Assembly: GCF_964355755.1 (NCBI RefSeq) | Contig: NC_092674.1 | Span: 11,349,001-11,413,000 of the forward strand | From: Antedon mediterranea | Taxonomy: Eukaryota > Echinodermata > Crinoidea > Comatulida > Antedonidae | DNA length: 64,000 bases | Direction of reading: 5' to 3' | Shown here: positions 11,345 to 21,182 of the stretch, piece after piece | Layout of the letters: each line of letters starts with the position of its first letter | Position numbering within the stretch: the first letter of the stretch is position 1 | The notes under the pieces: model-generated | What the model saw: only the letters and a program-made list of their open reading frames with translations | The model's database searches: none | What the model was told of the DNA's origin: nothing | Translations under genes and position numbers: made by a program

Positions 11345-12380
11345 CTAAAATAACCCATGTGGATTTGCCCGAATGAACCCTCTAAGGACCCTTTTGGGAT
11401 CTATATGTGTGCTATGGGTACCTGTGGGGTAAATAGTTCATAGATGAACTATGGAATAAAACTAAATGTGCACCCTCAATCTTTAAATAACATTTATGGA
11501 TTTGCCCAAATGAACCCAAGGGCCGATCCTTCATGGACCTTTCGGGGTTCTCTATGTGGGGCTACAAGAGACCCTATATTGGAAATAATGTATGTGGTGT
11601 GAAAATGTGGGTTCATAGAGATATAATAAATATCCCTGTGCACCCTCGATCATCCATAAGGAACATTTTATGGATTTGCCCAAATTAACCCAAGGGCCGG
11701 TCGTTCTCCATGGATGGACATTAAGCCCCATAATGGAAATATAAGGGGTGACACTGTGAGTTCATATAGACAGGCGTGGCCCATGAATTAAGCTGCCTGT
11801 GCACTCTCGATCCTTAAGAAAAATTTATGGATTTGCCCAAATTAACCCAAGGGCCGGTCCTCCATGGATGGACATTAAGCCCCACAATGGAAATATAATG
11901 AGTGACACTGTGGGTTTATATAGACAGGCACATGGAATAAAGCCGCCTGTGCACTCTCGATCCTTAAGGAACACTTATGGATTTGCCCAAATTAACCCAA
12001 GGGCCGGTCATCCATGGACATTAAGCCTCATAATGGAAATATAAATATAAGGGGTGACAATGTGGGTTTATAGACAGGCACATGGAATAAAGTTGCCTGT
12101 GCACTCTCGATCCTTAAGGAACCGATTTGGATTTTGCCTAAAATGAAACAACAGCAGGTCATCTATTTAGACCCTTCTGTGGTTCTCTACTGTATGTTCA
12201 GTTCTACATTTGGCTCCTGTATCGGATCAATGCATTTGGCTACATAAGCTACTGTGTTAGAAATATATCGGGTAACTAAAACTGTAGGTTCCAATATTAA
12301 GCCATGGGAAAAGCCTGTCTGTGCACTCTCAATCCTTTTAAAAGGAACCCATATGGATTTGCCAAAATGAACCAAGTGTA
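11345..12380. repeat. Degenerate tandem repeat, units of 137-226 bp
   Basis: The landmark GGATTTGCCCAAATTAACCC and variants lie at 11,361, 11,498, 11,672, 11,829, 11,989, 12,129 and 12,355. Most units also carry AAGGGCCGGTC, CATGGATGGACATTAAGCC and GTGCACTCTCGATCCTTAAG. Spacing varies because of indels. It forms the centre of the 3.4-kb TIR element. ORFs over it, such as the 81-aa one at 11,799, simply repeat with the units. Confidence 0.85.
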
Positions 12381-12659
12381 ACTTCTGAATTCTCTATGAG
12401 CCGTACATTCCGTTTATTGGAGATTCATGGATACCTGATTGAAATTGCTCAAATATTTCTGAAAGACATTGTACTGTATAGTAATAGTATTATTCCCCTT
12501 CCACACCTCTTTGAATTAAATCCGCCCTGATAGGCTCTTATGTACAGGATTTAAAGGCAATAATCACACTTGTATTTTTCAAACAGTATAATCTATTAGA
12601 TTGAATAAAAATATCTATTATAAACAATTTGCCGTTAGAAATCTCTGTGCCATGTCGTT

Positions 12660-13117
12660 ATTTAGATGAGAAAAACAGGTCAAAGGTTAAAAATACAGAA
12701 AAATAGGTGTTTCAGTCACTTTTTGAAAAAAAGTTTCATTATGGCAACTATAAACATATATATTGTGAACAATTTGACACCACAATTGGCTCCTTATGAC
12801 AAATATTTATTAATTTATGTTTTTATAACCTTATTCAATTATGTCAAAGGTTAATAACCACACTTCCGGTCATTTTCAAGCAATATCATCTGTTATACTG
12901 AATATAAATGTATATCTTAGGAACAATTTGCTCCTATTTTTAATTCTCTCCGACCTGCCGTTACTTAGATATAGCAAAAAGGGGTCAAAGGTCAAAATTG
13001 CTAAAAATGGGGTTTCCGGCCAATTTTTCAAAGACATTTCTGTTAGAGCTAATATAAACATATACATTGTGAACAATTTGACACCAAAATTATCTCACTA
13101 CGTCCAGAATTTCCAGA
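12660..13117. repeat. Subterminal subrepeats with AGGTCAAAGGT cores
   Basis: GGTCAAAGGTTAAA (12,679), TCAAAGGTTAATAACC (12,843) and GGGTCAAAGGTCAAAATTG (12,982) are followed by related blocks ending in TATTGTGAACAATTTG or close variants. They are diverged units of about 140-165 bp next to the right TIR of the 3.4-kb element. Confidence 0.65.
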
Positions 13118-13298
13118 GATATAGCATTTTTTTATATTGGTCAATTTTGAACTTTGACCCCTTATATCTCGAAAACGCTTCCTATCCTGATCGATTACCT
13201 TCCATATTCGTAATCTACGGAAAATTCTGGTCTAGAAAAGTTGGATGGCAATTTGTCCCCTTTCGGGTGGTGATATCCCCCCTCCTGCCACCGGACTA
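13118..13298 (-). repeat. Right terminal inverted repeat of the 3.4-kb element
   Basis: Reverse complement of the left end at 9,897-10,075; ends CCACCGGACTA. Confidence 0.85.
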
Positions 13299-13513
13299 AA
13301 ATGATTTGCTGGTTGAAGATCGACGGGTTTGCCTTTGAGCCGGCGCCAGATAAGAATGGAGTGGCAGAGCCAGATGGTGTAGCAGAGATGACAGAAAAAG
13401 GGGGATATGTTTTCATCAATATCATCTCTGTTAACACAGTACTGCTCCACTAATTTGGCATGGGCACCATCTTTATTGATTTTTGCATTGCACACCATGC
13501 AGAGTTTCCATAT
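13299..13513 (-). pseudogene. Exon A of transposon-type gene: paired-Cys zinc finger
   Basis: The acceptor TTTTTACAG precedes an open frame that starts IWKLCMVCNAKINKDGAHAK, continues LVEQYCVNRDDIDENISPFF and then CHLCYTIWL, and runs to RRLKGKPVDLQPANHF. The order CxxC, then about 30 residues, then FFCHLCY, recalls the first zinc-binding unit in the N-terminal region of RAG1, where a CRICG pair is followed by an FCHNCW pair. The frame runs into the terminal inverted repeat of the 3.4-kb element without a donor site, so the exon was probably cut by that insertion. Upstream exons were not identified. Confidence 0.5.
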
Positions 13514-13869
13514 CTGTAAAAAAAATTTAGCAATTTTTTAACAATTATTATCTATTATACATTGTTAAAAATAAATGTTAACAAAAACTTTTTGTGTAGT
13601 TTCATAGTATATAAAAAAGGTCTAATGCTGGTGAGCATGATATGCCTAACGTTATGTTACTCATTATATATGAACTCAAACTATACTTTGAAAGAAACGT
13701 ACATACATATGTATATATATATATATGAAAAAAAATACTGAAAGATGAGGGCGTATCAATTTGATCTCTGTTGCGCGTGCGTACAACTGAGGACTAGTGC
13801 TGTTCCGCCGTACCACGCCGAGAATGTTAAAGAGTCGTTATCCAATCGAGTTCGAACAATACCATGAAA

Positions 13870-13941
13870 GCCCCAGTGGTCTAATGGTTAGGACATCTGC
13901 ATATCAAGCAGGCGGTCCGAGTTCGAGTCTCGGTTGAAGCA
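13870..13941 (+). tRNA. tRNA-like sequence, anticodon AUC (likely pseudo-tRNA)
   Basis: GCCCCAG opens an acceptor stem and the A-box-like TGGTCTAATGGTTAGGA follows. The stem TCTGC/GCAGG closes the loop ATATCAA, giving anticodon ATC (Asp codon GAU). The T arm is CCGAG-TTCGAGT-CTCGG. The 3' acceptor strand here is TTGAAGC instead of the TTGGGGC seen in the mirror copy, so the stem is damaged. A34 in an Asp-type anticodon is atypical. The position inside a fold-back arm points to a tRNA-derived repeat, not a working tRNA gene. Confidence 0.6.
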
Positions 13942-14223
13942 ACTTTTTCTCATTCTCACAGATTTCCTCATCTTTATCGTTTCAAATTAATTAATTAAAT
14001 TTCAGTATATCACCGGGCGGTTTAGAATTAATGTTCTTTGCCTGATTTGTTTATATATATATATTAATGTTCATTGCCTGATGTGTTTATATATATATAT
14101 ATATATTTATATAAACAAATCAGGCAAAGAACATTAATTCTAAACCGCCCGGTGATACACTGAAATTTAATTAATTAATTAGAAACGATAAAGATGAGGA
14201 AATCTGTGAGAATGAGAAAAAGT

Positions 14224-14295
14224 CGCCCCAACCGAGACTCGAACTCGGACTGCCTGCTTGATATGCAGATGTCCTAACCATTAGACCACTGGGGA
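14224..14295 (-). tRNA. tRNA-like sequence, mirror copy in right arm
   Basis: Reverse complement of the left-arm sequence with the same ATATCAA loop and intact T arm. Here the 3' acceptor strand is TTGGGGC, which pairs with GCCCCAG of the other copies, but the first base of this copy is T (TCCCCAG). Between the two arms every base pair of a canonical tRNA is represented, so the founder was a real tRNA or a recent derivative. Confidence 0.6.
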
Positions 14296-14346
14296 TGGTA
14301 TTGTTCGAACTCGATTGGATAGCGACTCTTTAACATTCTCAGCGTG

Positions 14347-15846
14347 AATATATATATATATAATTATTGTACATTCCTAACACTAGTAACAGGGTAGGTA
14401 GTGAAATTTTATATAACATAATTTCCGCCACTTACAGCTTGGTTTAACATATACAAGACAATTACAACAACCCAGAAACACTTAAATTATGACGAAACAG
14501 ATAAAGATTGGAATTAAAAATGTCGATATGGGGATGGGCCTCATGGACTAAACTATTATAAGAAACTTAATCTACTGATGTCACCATTTTTAAGAACATT
14601 GACTCTACTAAAGGGAACACAAAGGATATTGTTATTTCTTAAATTACGGGTGGGAAAATGTGCAAATATGCCAATTTGTGAAAATAGGTTATAATAAATA
14701 AATTCAGTTACTTACTGTTATCTCGGTAAATCTAATTGGAATGAAATAGTGTTATTCTGTGCAAAAACGCCGGCAAAAATAAATTTCAAAACAAAGCGTG
14801 TCCGACACGTAGGCACAGTAATCCTGCCACTGGCGGCGCTATATTACCTGCTTCTGTAGTACGTGTTCCCAACTTGCTATTACCCTGTATTAATTTCTAT
14901 AGGCCTAGTCTGGATAAAAAGATTACAAAATTCCGTAATAGAAAATGTGAGTAGTTTTTTACGTTGCTCCATGCTGTGAAATTGCGTCGCCCAGTTTAAC
15001 CCTGTACTTCTAATCAATACTGCGTTTTGAATAAGCCTCAGATGAGCATTAGATTCTTGTGTTATAAGTTCTTTGCTATTATCAAGTACTAGGTTCTGGG
15101 CCTAGCCTAGGCCCAGCCTTAATCATTTTACTATTCACCATTGCCAAATAGGCCTTGTTAGATAAGGATTTTTGGGGATGCAATGGGTATGCAAATTGCA
15201 AAAGGTCTACATTTTAGGGTCTTTAAATATGTAAAATATTAAAAATGATATAGGCCTAGGCCAACTCTAGACTAGTCGTGTCGTCTAAGTCAAATGTAGG
15301 GGATAAGTTTATTACCTTAGACCTAGGCCTAGTTGAGAATTTTTATTACGATTTTCAATTCACACCATATATAGGGCTAGGCCTAGGCCCTGCCTAGACA
15401 GAGCCTAGCCTACTCTATTCAAACCTGAAACCTAGACAGTTAGTAATACATGGATGGATATGATGGTGTCCGGTGGGGGATAGTTTATTACATTTAGTTT
15501 AGCTATTAAGATCAAGAACTGTCAATATAGAATTTCATTAAACACATTTTTCATTTTGTTTTATATACATTTTTCTGTCATTTACGTCTCAACATTTTTA
15601 ATAATAACTCCACACTCCAAACAAAACAAATCATGCTCCCTGGCCTGCCTGCCATGGCCTGGTGTGTGGGGTAGGCTCTAGACTAGGCCTAGGCCTAGGC
15701 CTACTAGCTAGTAGGCTAGTAGGCCTATCCACATGGAGTGGGGATATCATGTATTGTAGGCCTAGGCTATTTACCGAATTCTTTGTAGTCGCCCTTCTTT
15801 TCCACTTAAAATAATGATTTCTATAATAATGTATGTAAATACTTAC
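14347..15846. other. Non-coding stretch with TAGGCCTA-rich DNA
   Basis: Palindromic TAGGCCTA/CTAGGCCTAG motifs are frequent at 14.9-15.8 kb, for example a run at about 15,683-15,725. No exon could be supported. The segment may include intron or 5' sequence of the candidate exon at 15.85-15.92 kb. Confidence 0.4.
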
Positions 15847-15917
15847 AAAATTAAACTTCTAAAATACGTATAAAATAATAAGAGTTGGACGACCGACAAC
15901 ACCACCGCCGCCGCCAT
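15847..15917 (-). CDS. Candidate first coding exon, hydrophobic N-terminus
   Basis: In a locally GC-rich patch the minus strand has ATG at 15,917-15,915 followed by GCGGCGGCG. It encodes MAAAVVLSVVQLLLFYTYFR and SLI, then reaches a good donor (TTTT|GTAAGTAT) at 15,847. The hydrophobic segment could be a signal peptide or membrane anchor. No second exon was identified to the left, so this is only a candidate. The CCGCCGCC run could also be 5' UTR of a plus-strand transcript. Confidence 0.25.
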
Positions 15918-16872
15918 GCAGCGCAAACAATAATCAGAAAGAAAAATAGGTCAAAAAAAGTTTGGTTCTGAAAGAGGGCGCTATTATTATTTTATTATTT
16001 AGTTGAATTGTTCATTCATAAATTACTAATGAACAGTGAAATGGTGACGAAAACGTTGCGCAATGTTAAGCGTGATGCTGTTAGCCATCATTGGTACAAT
16101 TTTTAAGTTGATACCAATGATGTTGACACCAGTCTACCACGATGAGGTAGCATCTCCGACTTCAGACTGGAAATTTTGTTTTCTTTCCAAATTAGCCAAA
16201 TTGGTGAAAAAATATTTGAAAAGAACTGTTAGGACTACTTTTGCAATTTGAAATGTGATAATTTAATAATAGCTTTATAAATAATTAATAAGCCCAATAA
16301 ACACTAATTTAATAATTATGTGTTTTCATTTAAAATTAACACGGTTTACGTTTAATTCAGTCAAATTTAGTGAAACTTATATAGGCCTATATTTGAAAAT
16401 CAGATTTTGTAGTCTTGAAATATAACTATTAATATAGTTACTTAATGTTGTTTATTTTAGATTTTATTATTCTATTACAAAATAAGGAATGGTTGGTTAT
16501 AATATTTAATAGACTAAAACTCGTCACTGATGACATATTGTTTTAACCAGGGATTTGTTAATTTGAAACAACTTCCTGGTAAAAAACTATAGATTTAAAA
16601 CTACTTACGCAGTGGTACTTTTCTCATGCAACTCCGATTCTAGAGCAGTAAACATTTATTTTGGAATGAGAGAACACTGTCGTACAATCAGGATGGGGTG
16701 TTTAAAAAAATGCCTGGGTGGATGTTTCTTTAACCCATGCTTTAACAAACCAAGGGTTTCTTCAAATTTTATTTTAACTGGTGAACTCTATACACCAACA
16801 GCTGCGAAAAGTGTTATCATATGGAATGTATTTCAGCACATAGTGCATGGCACTGAACATTGTTTTTTTTTA

Positions 16873-17024
16873 AGCTTGGTTCCCACTAGGACGCAACGCA
16901 AGTAAACGCAAGTAAGTGTGTTGACCAATGACAAGCAATAGTTCGAATAATCCATCGCTTGTGATTGGTCAACTCACTTACGTTGCGTTACGTCCTTGTG
17001 TTGCGTCTCTAGTAAAAACTAAGC
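16873..17024. mobile_element. MITE family 1, copy 1
   Basis: Terminal inverted repeats: GCTTGGTTCCCACTAGGACG with CAACGCAAGTAA at the left, and ACGTTGCGTTACGTCC with GTCTCTAGTAAAAACTAAGC at the right. The inner arms GTTGACCAATGACAAGC / GCTTGTGATTGGTCAAC also pair. There is no coding capacity. Confidence 0.85.
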
Positions 17025-17557
17025 ATTAAGGATGAGATAGGGGAGAGAATATGTACAGTATTCTATTGAAAGTGAGAGCCATGTTTTTTTAAACGCCTAA
17101 CGTCCGATGTACGATTCCATCCATTGACCCTGTTAAGCACATGCCAGTGTTCATCGTACTACCCCAGTCTACACTCACTACTGGCGTCTTGTGGCCTACA
17201 TGGATTCTAGTGGGTTAATAGCATAGTGACCCTTAAACGTCCATCCATTTTTGTATGACAAGATGAACGTCATTCCATTATGTCTGTGATCATTGGTATA
17301 GAGAATTCTAAGGTTAAAAGGTCAATTATTGAACTTTGATCTTTTGACCTTAGATTTGTTGTTTTAGTAGTATGTACAACAAATTATACAAATATATGTA
17401 TTTTTTAATTTGATACTTTTCCTGCCATGGGGTGACTTCGTGGCACACTTCAATTTAAAGATATTATAAATTTTTTTTTTTTTTTGACTCGTCACAATTT
17501 CATGAGCATAGTGTGTGATACCACTACCAAAATTAACATCTGATAAAAGTGAGAGTA

Positions 17558-17691
17558 AAGCTTGGTTCCCACTAGGATGCAACGCAAGCGAGTTGACCAA
17601 TGATAAGCTACACATTGTCATCAAATAATTTATCGCCTGTAACTGGTTAAATCCCATACGTTTCGTGTTGCGTCTCTAGTGGGAACCACGC
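17558..17691. mobile_element. MITE family 1, copy 2
   Basis: Starts GCTTGGTTCCCACTAGGATG and ends TCTCTAGTGGGAACCACGC, with the inner GTTGACCAATGATAAGC arm. It is the copy with the best-matched outer termini. Confidence 0.85.
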
Positions 17692-18180
17692 ATAAATATC
17701 ACTTGGTCACAGTTTAGTACGTTGCAACCAAAATACTTTGAATAGGAGTGTTAAACACAAAATTTAAAAAGCAGAGGTGTTAACTGATGAGTATTTGACT
17801 GGGCTGTTTTGAGCAGATAATCAGCAGATCTAGCTCCTCAAACTCCTTGCTGTATATATGCCAACAGTGGGAGCAGATCACTGCAAGGTGTTTTTTAGTG
17901 TAAGTTAAATACATCTATTGAGTCAAATAAATATCTTAAAGGGTAGCTCCGAGTTTACAATTTATATTTTTAACAATAGGTCCTGTAACACCAATTTGTT
18001 ACAAAACCTGATTCACCCTTTTCTGAAAATATAGGGTGTTATTATAAATATAATTATAAATCCTTATATTGTATATTAAGCAATATGAATTTGAAACCCA
18101 GAATTCCCCTTTAAAGGTAGAAACAAGTTTTTTCATTGTTTTATTGTACATATGGGGAATTCCCTTATACGCATACAATA

Positions 18181-18287
18181 AGCTTGGTTCCCACAAGGAT
18201 AAAAGTAATTTGACCAATCATGATCATTCAAATTATTTTATTGTGATTGGTCATTTCACTGCGTTGCGTCCTAGTGAGAATCAAACT
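18181..18287. mobile_element. MITE family 1, copy 3 (diverged)
   Basis: Starts AGCTTGGTTCCCACAAGGAT and ends GCGTTGCGTCCTAGTGAGAA with TCAAACTT. The inner arms TTTGACCAATCATGAT and TTGTGATTGGTCATTT still pair. It is shorter and more diverged than copies 1 and 2. Confidence 0.75.
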
Positions 18288-19248
18288 TTACAAGGGATTT
18301 TCCTAAAGTGATCGATTACGAATTTGATTTAAGAAGAAAGCAATTGATTGATTTTGTAAACGGAGGGTAATTATCTTTATATTATGAGTCGTATATATTT
18401 ACATTTAATAATATTTTGCTACTTATTGCATATAAATATGCAATTCACTGTATATTGCTCTTTAGGAGTATGAGAATGGTACCAAGAAATGTATTTTCCA
18501 GAGCCTCTGTATTTATCATAGTCACTGGGATTTATTATACTCTTATCTCCAAATAAACAAAACATAAAATCTGGTAAATTATTATAATAATGTATTTATG
18601 ATAAAATTTAGTTTTTTAAGTTTATTAAAATAACATTAAACTATAAGATATTTTTTTTGTTCTGTTTAATTTTGTGCCATTTGATTTTTGAATGACTCAA
18701 AAAAACAAAAATAAAATACTGTGAACCACGTTTTCCGAAGTGACAATTAAATATAGACTCTTAATTTTGATGTTGATCGATTGTGTTTTTTGTCAATAAC
18801 TTACTGGTATGTAACCTAAATAAAATCACTTCAGCAGGACTCGAAACATTTGCTTTGGCAAAGAAGGTTATTTATATTTTATTGTTGGTTAAATTTGAAT
18901 ATAATAAGAAAACAATTTCAAACAAAAATCAACTTTAGTATTTGTTTACTATAGTTTAATTCATATATCATTTAGACTAAATTCTATATTTCAATTTAAT
19001 TCAAGGTATTTCAATTAAATATACTGTAAATTGTAATTAATTTACAGTCAAAATGTCCATAAATCCCTAGGATTTTAATTAGAAGGTTAATAATACTTAA
19101 TTTTCTTTTATTTTATTCCATTACTACAAACTGTATGCAATAACATTTTCGGTATTTTTATTGGATGAATAAGCCCACCACAACAATAACCAAACTAAAT
19201 TCAAAATGTGCACATTCCTTAACTTGTAGAGTTTTGTCTGTGACTAAA
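18288..19248. other. AT-rich spacer downstream of the subtilase
   Basis: No gene or named repeat is visible. The sequence is mostly AT-rich with T and A runs. Confidence 0.5.
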
Positions 19249-19386
19249 GCTCTGTCTACACTATCAAACTAGTTTTGACAAAAAAAGTGTGACGTGCCCA
19301 AATATGGGAGTGATATGACATCATGTCCAAATATGGGCACATCACATTTTGTTGTCGCATACAGTGTGGTGGTTTAGACAAGGCTT
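19249..19386. mobile_element. MITE family 2, copy 1, touching the subtilase stop
   Basis: Left terminus GCTCTGTCTACACTATCAAA, interior CCCAAATATGGGAGTGATATG, right terminus TTTAGACAAGGCTT. The last bases overlap the stop codon of the subtilase (TAA on the minus strand, 19,387-19,385). Confidence 0.8.
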
Positions 19387-19589
19387 AAGACTGTCCAACA
19401 TAAAGGAGTTGGTTAACAGTATTTAAAGGTACGTTGTTAATGACATCTTTTGTACTTGTGCTTATTAGTTTTTCTCTAAGTTGATCCACACTCAAGTTTG
19501 GTTCTAGTTGCAGTAATATGCATGCTGCTCCTGTCAATAATAAAACATAATTGTTTAATATATTTTGGATGCTTTCCTCTTACTTTTAA

Positions 19590-19736
19590 GCTCTGTCTAC
19601 ACTATCAAACTAGTTTGACAACAAAAGTGTGATGTGCCCAAATACAGTAGTGACATGTCCAGATATGGTAGTGATACATCATAGTGATACAGACATCATC
19701 ATGTCCATACACATAAAGTTTGATAGAGTAGACAGC
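19590..19736. mobile_element. MITE family 2, copy 2, in the last subtilase intron
   Basis: Starts GCTCTGTCTACACTATCAAA and ends AAAGTTTGATAGAGTAGACAGC. TTAA precedes the left end. The interior keeps GTGATGTGCCCAAATA. Confidence 0.8.
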
Positions 19737-19769
19737 TTTACAGTAGAACTGCTACTTTTTTGTTAATCA

Positions 19770-19952
<183 letters not shown>

Positions 19953-20024
19953 CTAAGAATAGATTAAGATATCAAAGGCCACAGTTTGATACTGTATCGA
20001 AGGTACTGGGATGTATAATTTTCC

Positions 20025-20200
20025 CAGTATCATAGACAAATTGTGTGATACAGTGTCACGCATGTGTATGTGACACCAGTATCATAGGCAGATTCTGTGA
20101 TACAGTCTTACATATGTACCATGGGCCATAAGGCTAACCATAACATAGTCCAGGCGCCATGTGTTACATATGTGACACTGTATTATATATTTTGCATGAT
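20025..20200. repeat. Short CAGTATCATAG/GTGATACAGT repeats in a subtilase intron
   Basis: CCAGTATCATAGACAAATTG is followed by TGTGATACAGTGTCAC; related CCAGTATCATAGGCAGATTC with TGTGATACAGT occurs again within 70 bp. A third copy (CCAGTATCATAGGCCAATTC) lies at 21,473-21,515 in another intron. These are probably pieces of a small inverted-repeat element. Confidence 0.5.
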
Positions 20201-20386
20201 ACTGGGCATATTATGCCATATCTGGAGATAAAGAATGGGTAGACAGTAGAGGTCGTTTTATTTGCGTCTCATTAAACATACAAAGATTTCTTCATTCAAC
20301 GGACACCTTTATTAAGGGGGAATGTACGCTGCAGTTTCGTGTTTATTGTGCCTTATTTGTGTTTATGTTGTTGATGGAATCATTAC

Positions 20387-20573
20387 CTCTTCCGCGGATG
20401 CCGGTGACGTATTACATGCATCAATTTGTTCGTTTCCAGATGCTGCCACTAACAGTATACCCATGTCATATAATCCGCCGACTGCGGTATTAAGTGATAT
20501 GGAGTATCCACCGCCTATCGACATATTGAAGCAACAGCAGGTTTTTGGGCATTTGCCGCAACCCAATCCATTC
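20387..20573 (-). pseudogene. Subtilase exon 5 with 2-nt frameshift
   Basis: The exon is entered in the frame MDWVAANAQKPAVAS, which continues exon 4 (LTSDVLEG). Two bases later the family's next block, MSIGGGYSISLNTAVGG, is read in another frame, ending SPASAEE, and it joins exon 6 (AFGVSASDN) in phase. In the entry frame a stop (TAG) follows within a few codons. Deleting two bases of TCAATATG would restore family consensus, so an AT duplication is the simplest explanation. Confidence 0.8.
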
Positions 20574-20649
20574 CTTTAAAATAAAATCAACATTCAATTT
20601 TTGTTAAACTGCAGGAGAAGGTCTTTCTAATAAAGAGGATCTATTATTC

Positions 20650-20790
20650 TTATTCTCAATGTTATATAAATCAAAAAATCAAAACTGTATAGCATGGCAT
20701 AATCGTAGATCTTGAGTACACCAGCAGTGAAATCAACTGATACTAAGTATCCGTCAATGGCGGCCATTTTTCTTCAGAAGAAAACGGCTA
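20650..20790. repeat. Dispersed repeat in a subtilase intron, partner at 61.07-61.20 kb
   Basis: ATTCTCAATGTTATATAAAT, TATAGCATGGCATAATCGTA and CACCAGCAGTGAAATCAAC recur in the same order and orientation at 61,066-61,200 with about one change in ten bases. Confidence 0.65.
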
Positions 20791-21036
20791 CAAGAACGGT
20801 AACAATAAAAGAACAGCCTATTGGATAGGAGAGCCTGAAATTGAGCTACCTTCTAAAACATCAGACGTCAGTCCAACTCCCTGGCAATTCAACACTCGAA
20901 CCCCATGAATGTTCACTTTTTTGGCCACACCATACGTCTTCCCACCAGCAGTCCCGGCAGCATGGGTTCCATGTCCATTGCAATCTACACCCTTTAAGAA
21001 ATTCACAACTATTTATATTCGGATTTTACTTATTCA

Positions 21037-21182
21037 GCTCTGTCTGCACAATCAAACTAGTGTTATGTTCCTAAATTTGGTAGTGATATGCCCAAATATG
21101 GTAGTGATATGACATCACTATGTCCATATATGGGCACATCACATTTTTTTTCTCACATAAAGATTGATAGTGCAGACAGAGC
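21037..21182. mobile_element. MITE family 2, copy 3, in a subtilase intron
   Basis: Starts GCTCTGTCTGCACAATCAAA and ends GATTGATAGTGCAGACAGAGC, with TTAA at the right flank. The two arms can form an almost complete hairpin. Confidence 0.85.

Larger units (their letters stand above)
9897..13298. mobile_element. 3.4-kb element with ~180-bp terminal inverted repeats
   Basis: The first ~175 bp, starting TAGTCCGGTGGCAGGAGG, are repeated in inverted orientation at 13,118-13,298, ending CCTGCCACCGGACTA. Shared blocks include the CACCCGAAAGGGGACAAATT core, CGATCAGGATAGGAAGCG and GGTCAAAGTTCAAAATTG. A TA duplication would fit both ends ([TA]GTCCGG...CCGGAC[TA]). The interior holds only subrepeats: CGATCAGGATAGGAAGC again at 10,537, tandem units at 11.35-12.38 kb, and GGTCAAAGGT-centred units at 12.68, 12.84 and 12.98 kb. 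No transposase is visible, so it is non-autonomous. It ends directly against exon A of the RAG1-N-like gene. Confidence 0.8.
7134..13513 (-). pseudogene. Broken multi-exon transposon gene with RAG1-N-terminal-like zinc region
   Basis: Six minus-strand exon-like blocks read in order: A 13,513-13,299; B 9,680-9,571; C 9,387-9,018; D 7,876-7,689; E 7,587-7,353; F 7,210-7,134. Junctions B/C, D/E and E/F have GT-AG borders and agreeing phases. A has paired cysteines and FFCHLCY, B ends CEICKDEFKKG, and C starts GRPKKIKSG and carries a RING-like cluster. D to F carry helical sequence, WIKLRGYKGVGTF and FGDYEYECRTYGLSGASG. From memory, the CxxC/FCHxC plus RING order resembles the N-terminal region of RAG1 and of RAG1-N-bearing transposons. 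The D-F signature recalls transposase-like proteins of cnidarians and echinoderms. Frameshifts (C, E), a TGA (D) and a missing 3' end mark it as a pseudogene. The grouping is well supported by phases; the family name is inference. Confidence 0.5.
13814..14346. mobile_element. Fold-back element with a tRNA-like sequence in each arm
   Basis: Left arm (13,814 to about 14,050) and right arm (about 14,105-14,346) are near-perfect reverse complements around an (AT)-rich centre. Both carry CGAGAATGTTAAAGAGTCG or a close variant at the outer end, then a tRNA-like sequence, then CTCATTCTCACAGATTTCC, and then TATCACCGGGCGGTTT toward the middle. Related pieces lie at 57.29-57.68 kb and 57.9-58.05 kb. 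The leader GATGAGGGCGTATCAATTTG at 13,746 also recurs at 57,853 (GATGAGGGTGTATC), so the insertion unit may extend left of the arms. Confidence 0.85.

Noticed and set aside
12841-13299. 152-aa open frame in the long-TIR element
   Set aside because: It runs through subrepeats and the terminal inverted repeat, has no domain, and is mirrored by ORFs on the other strand.
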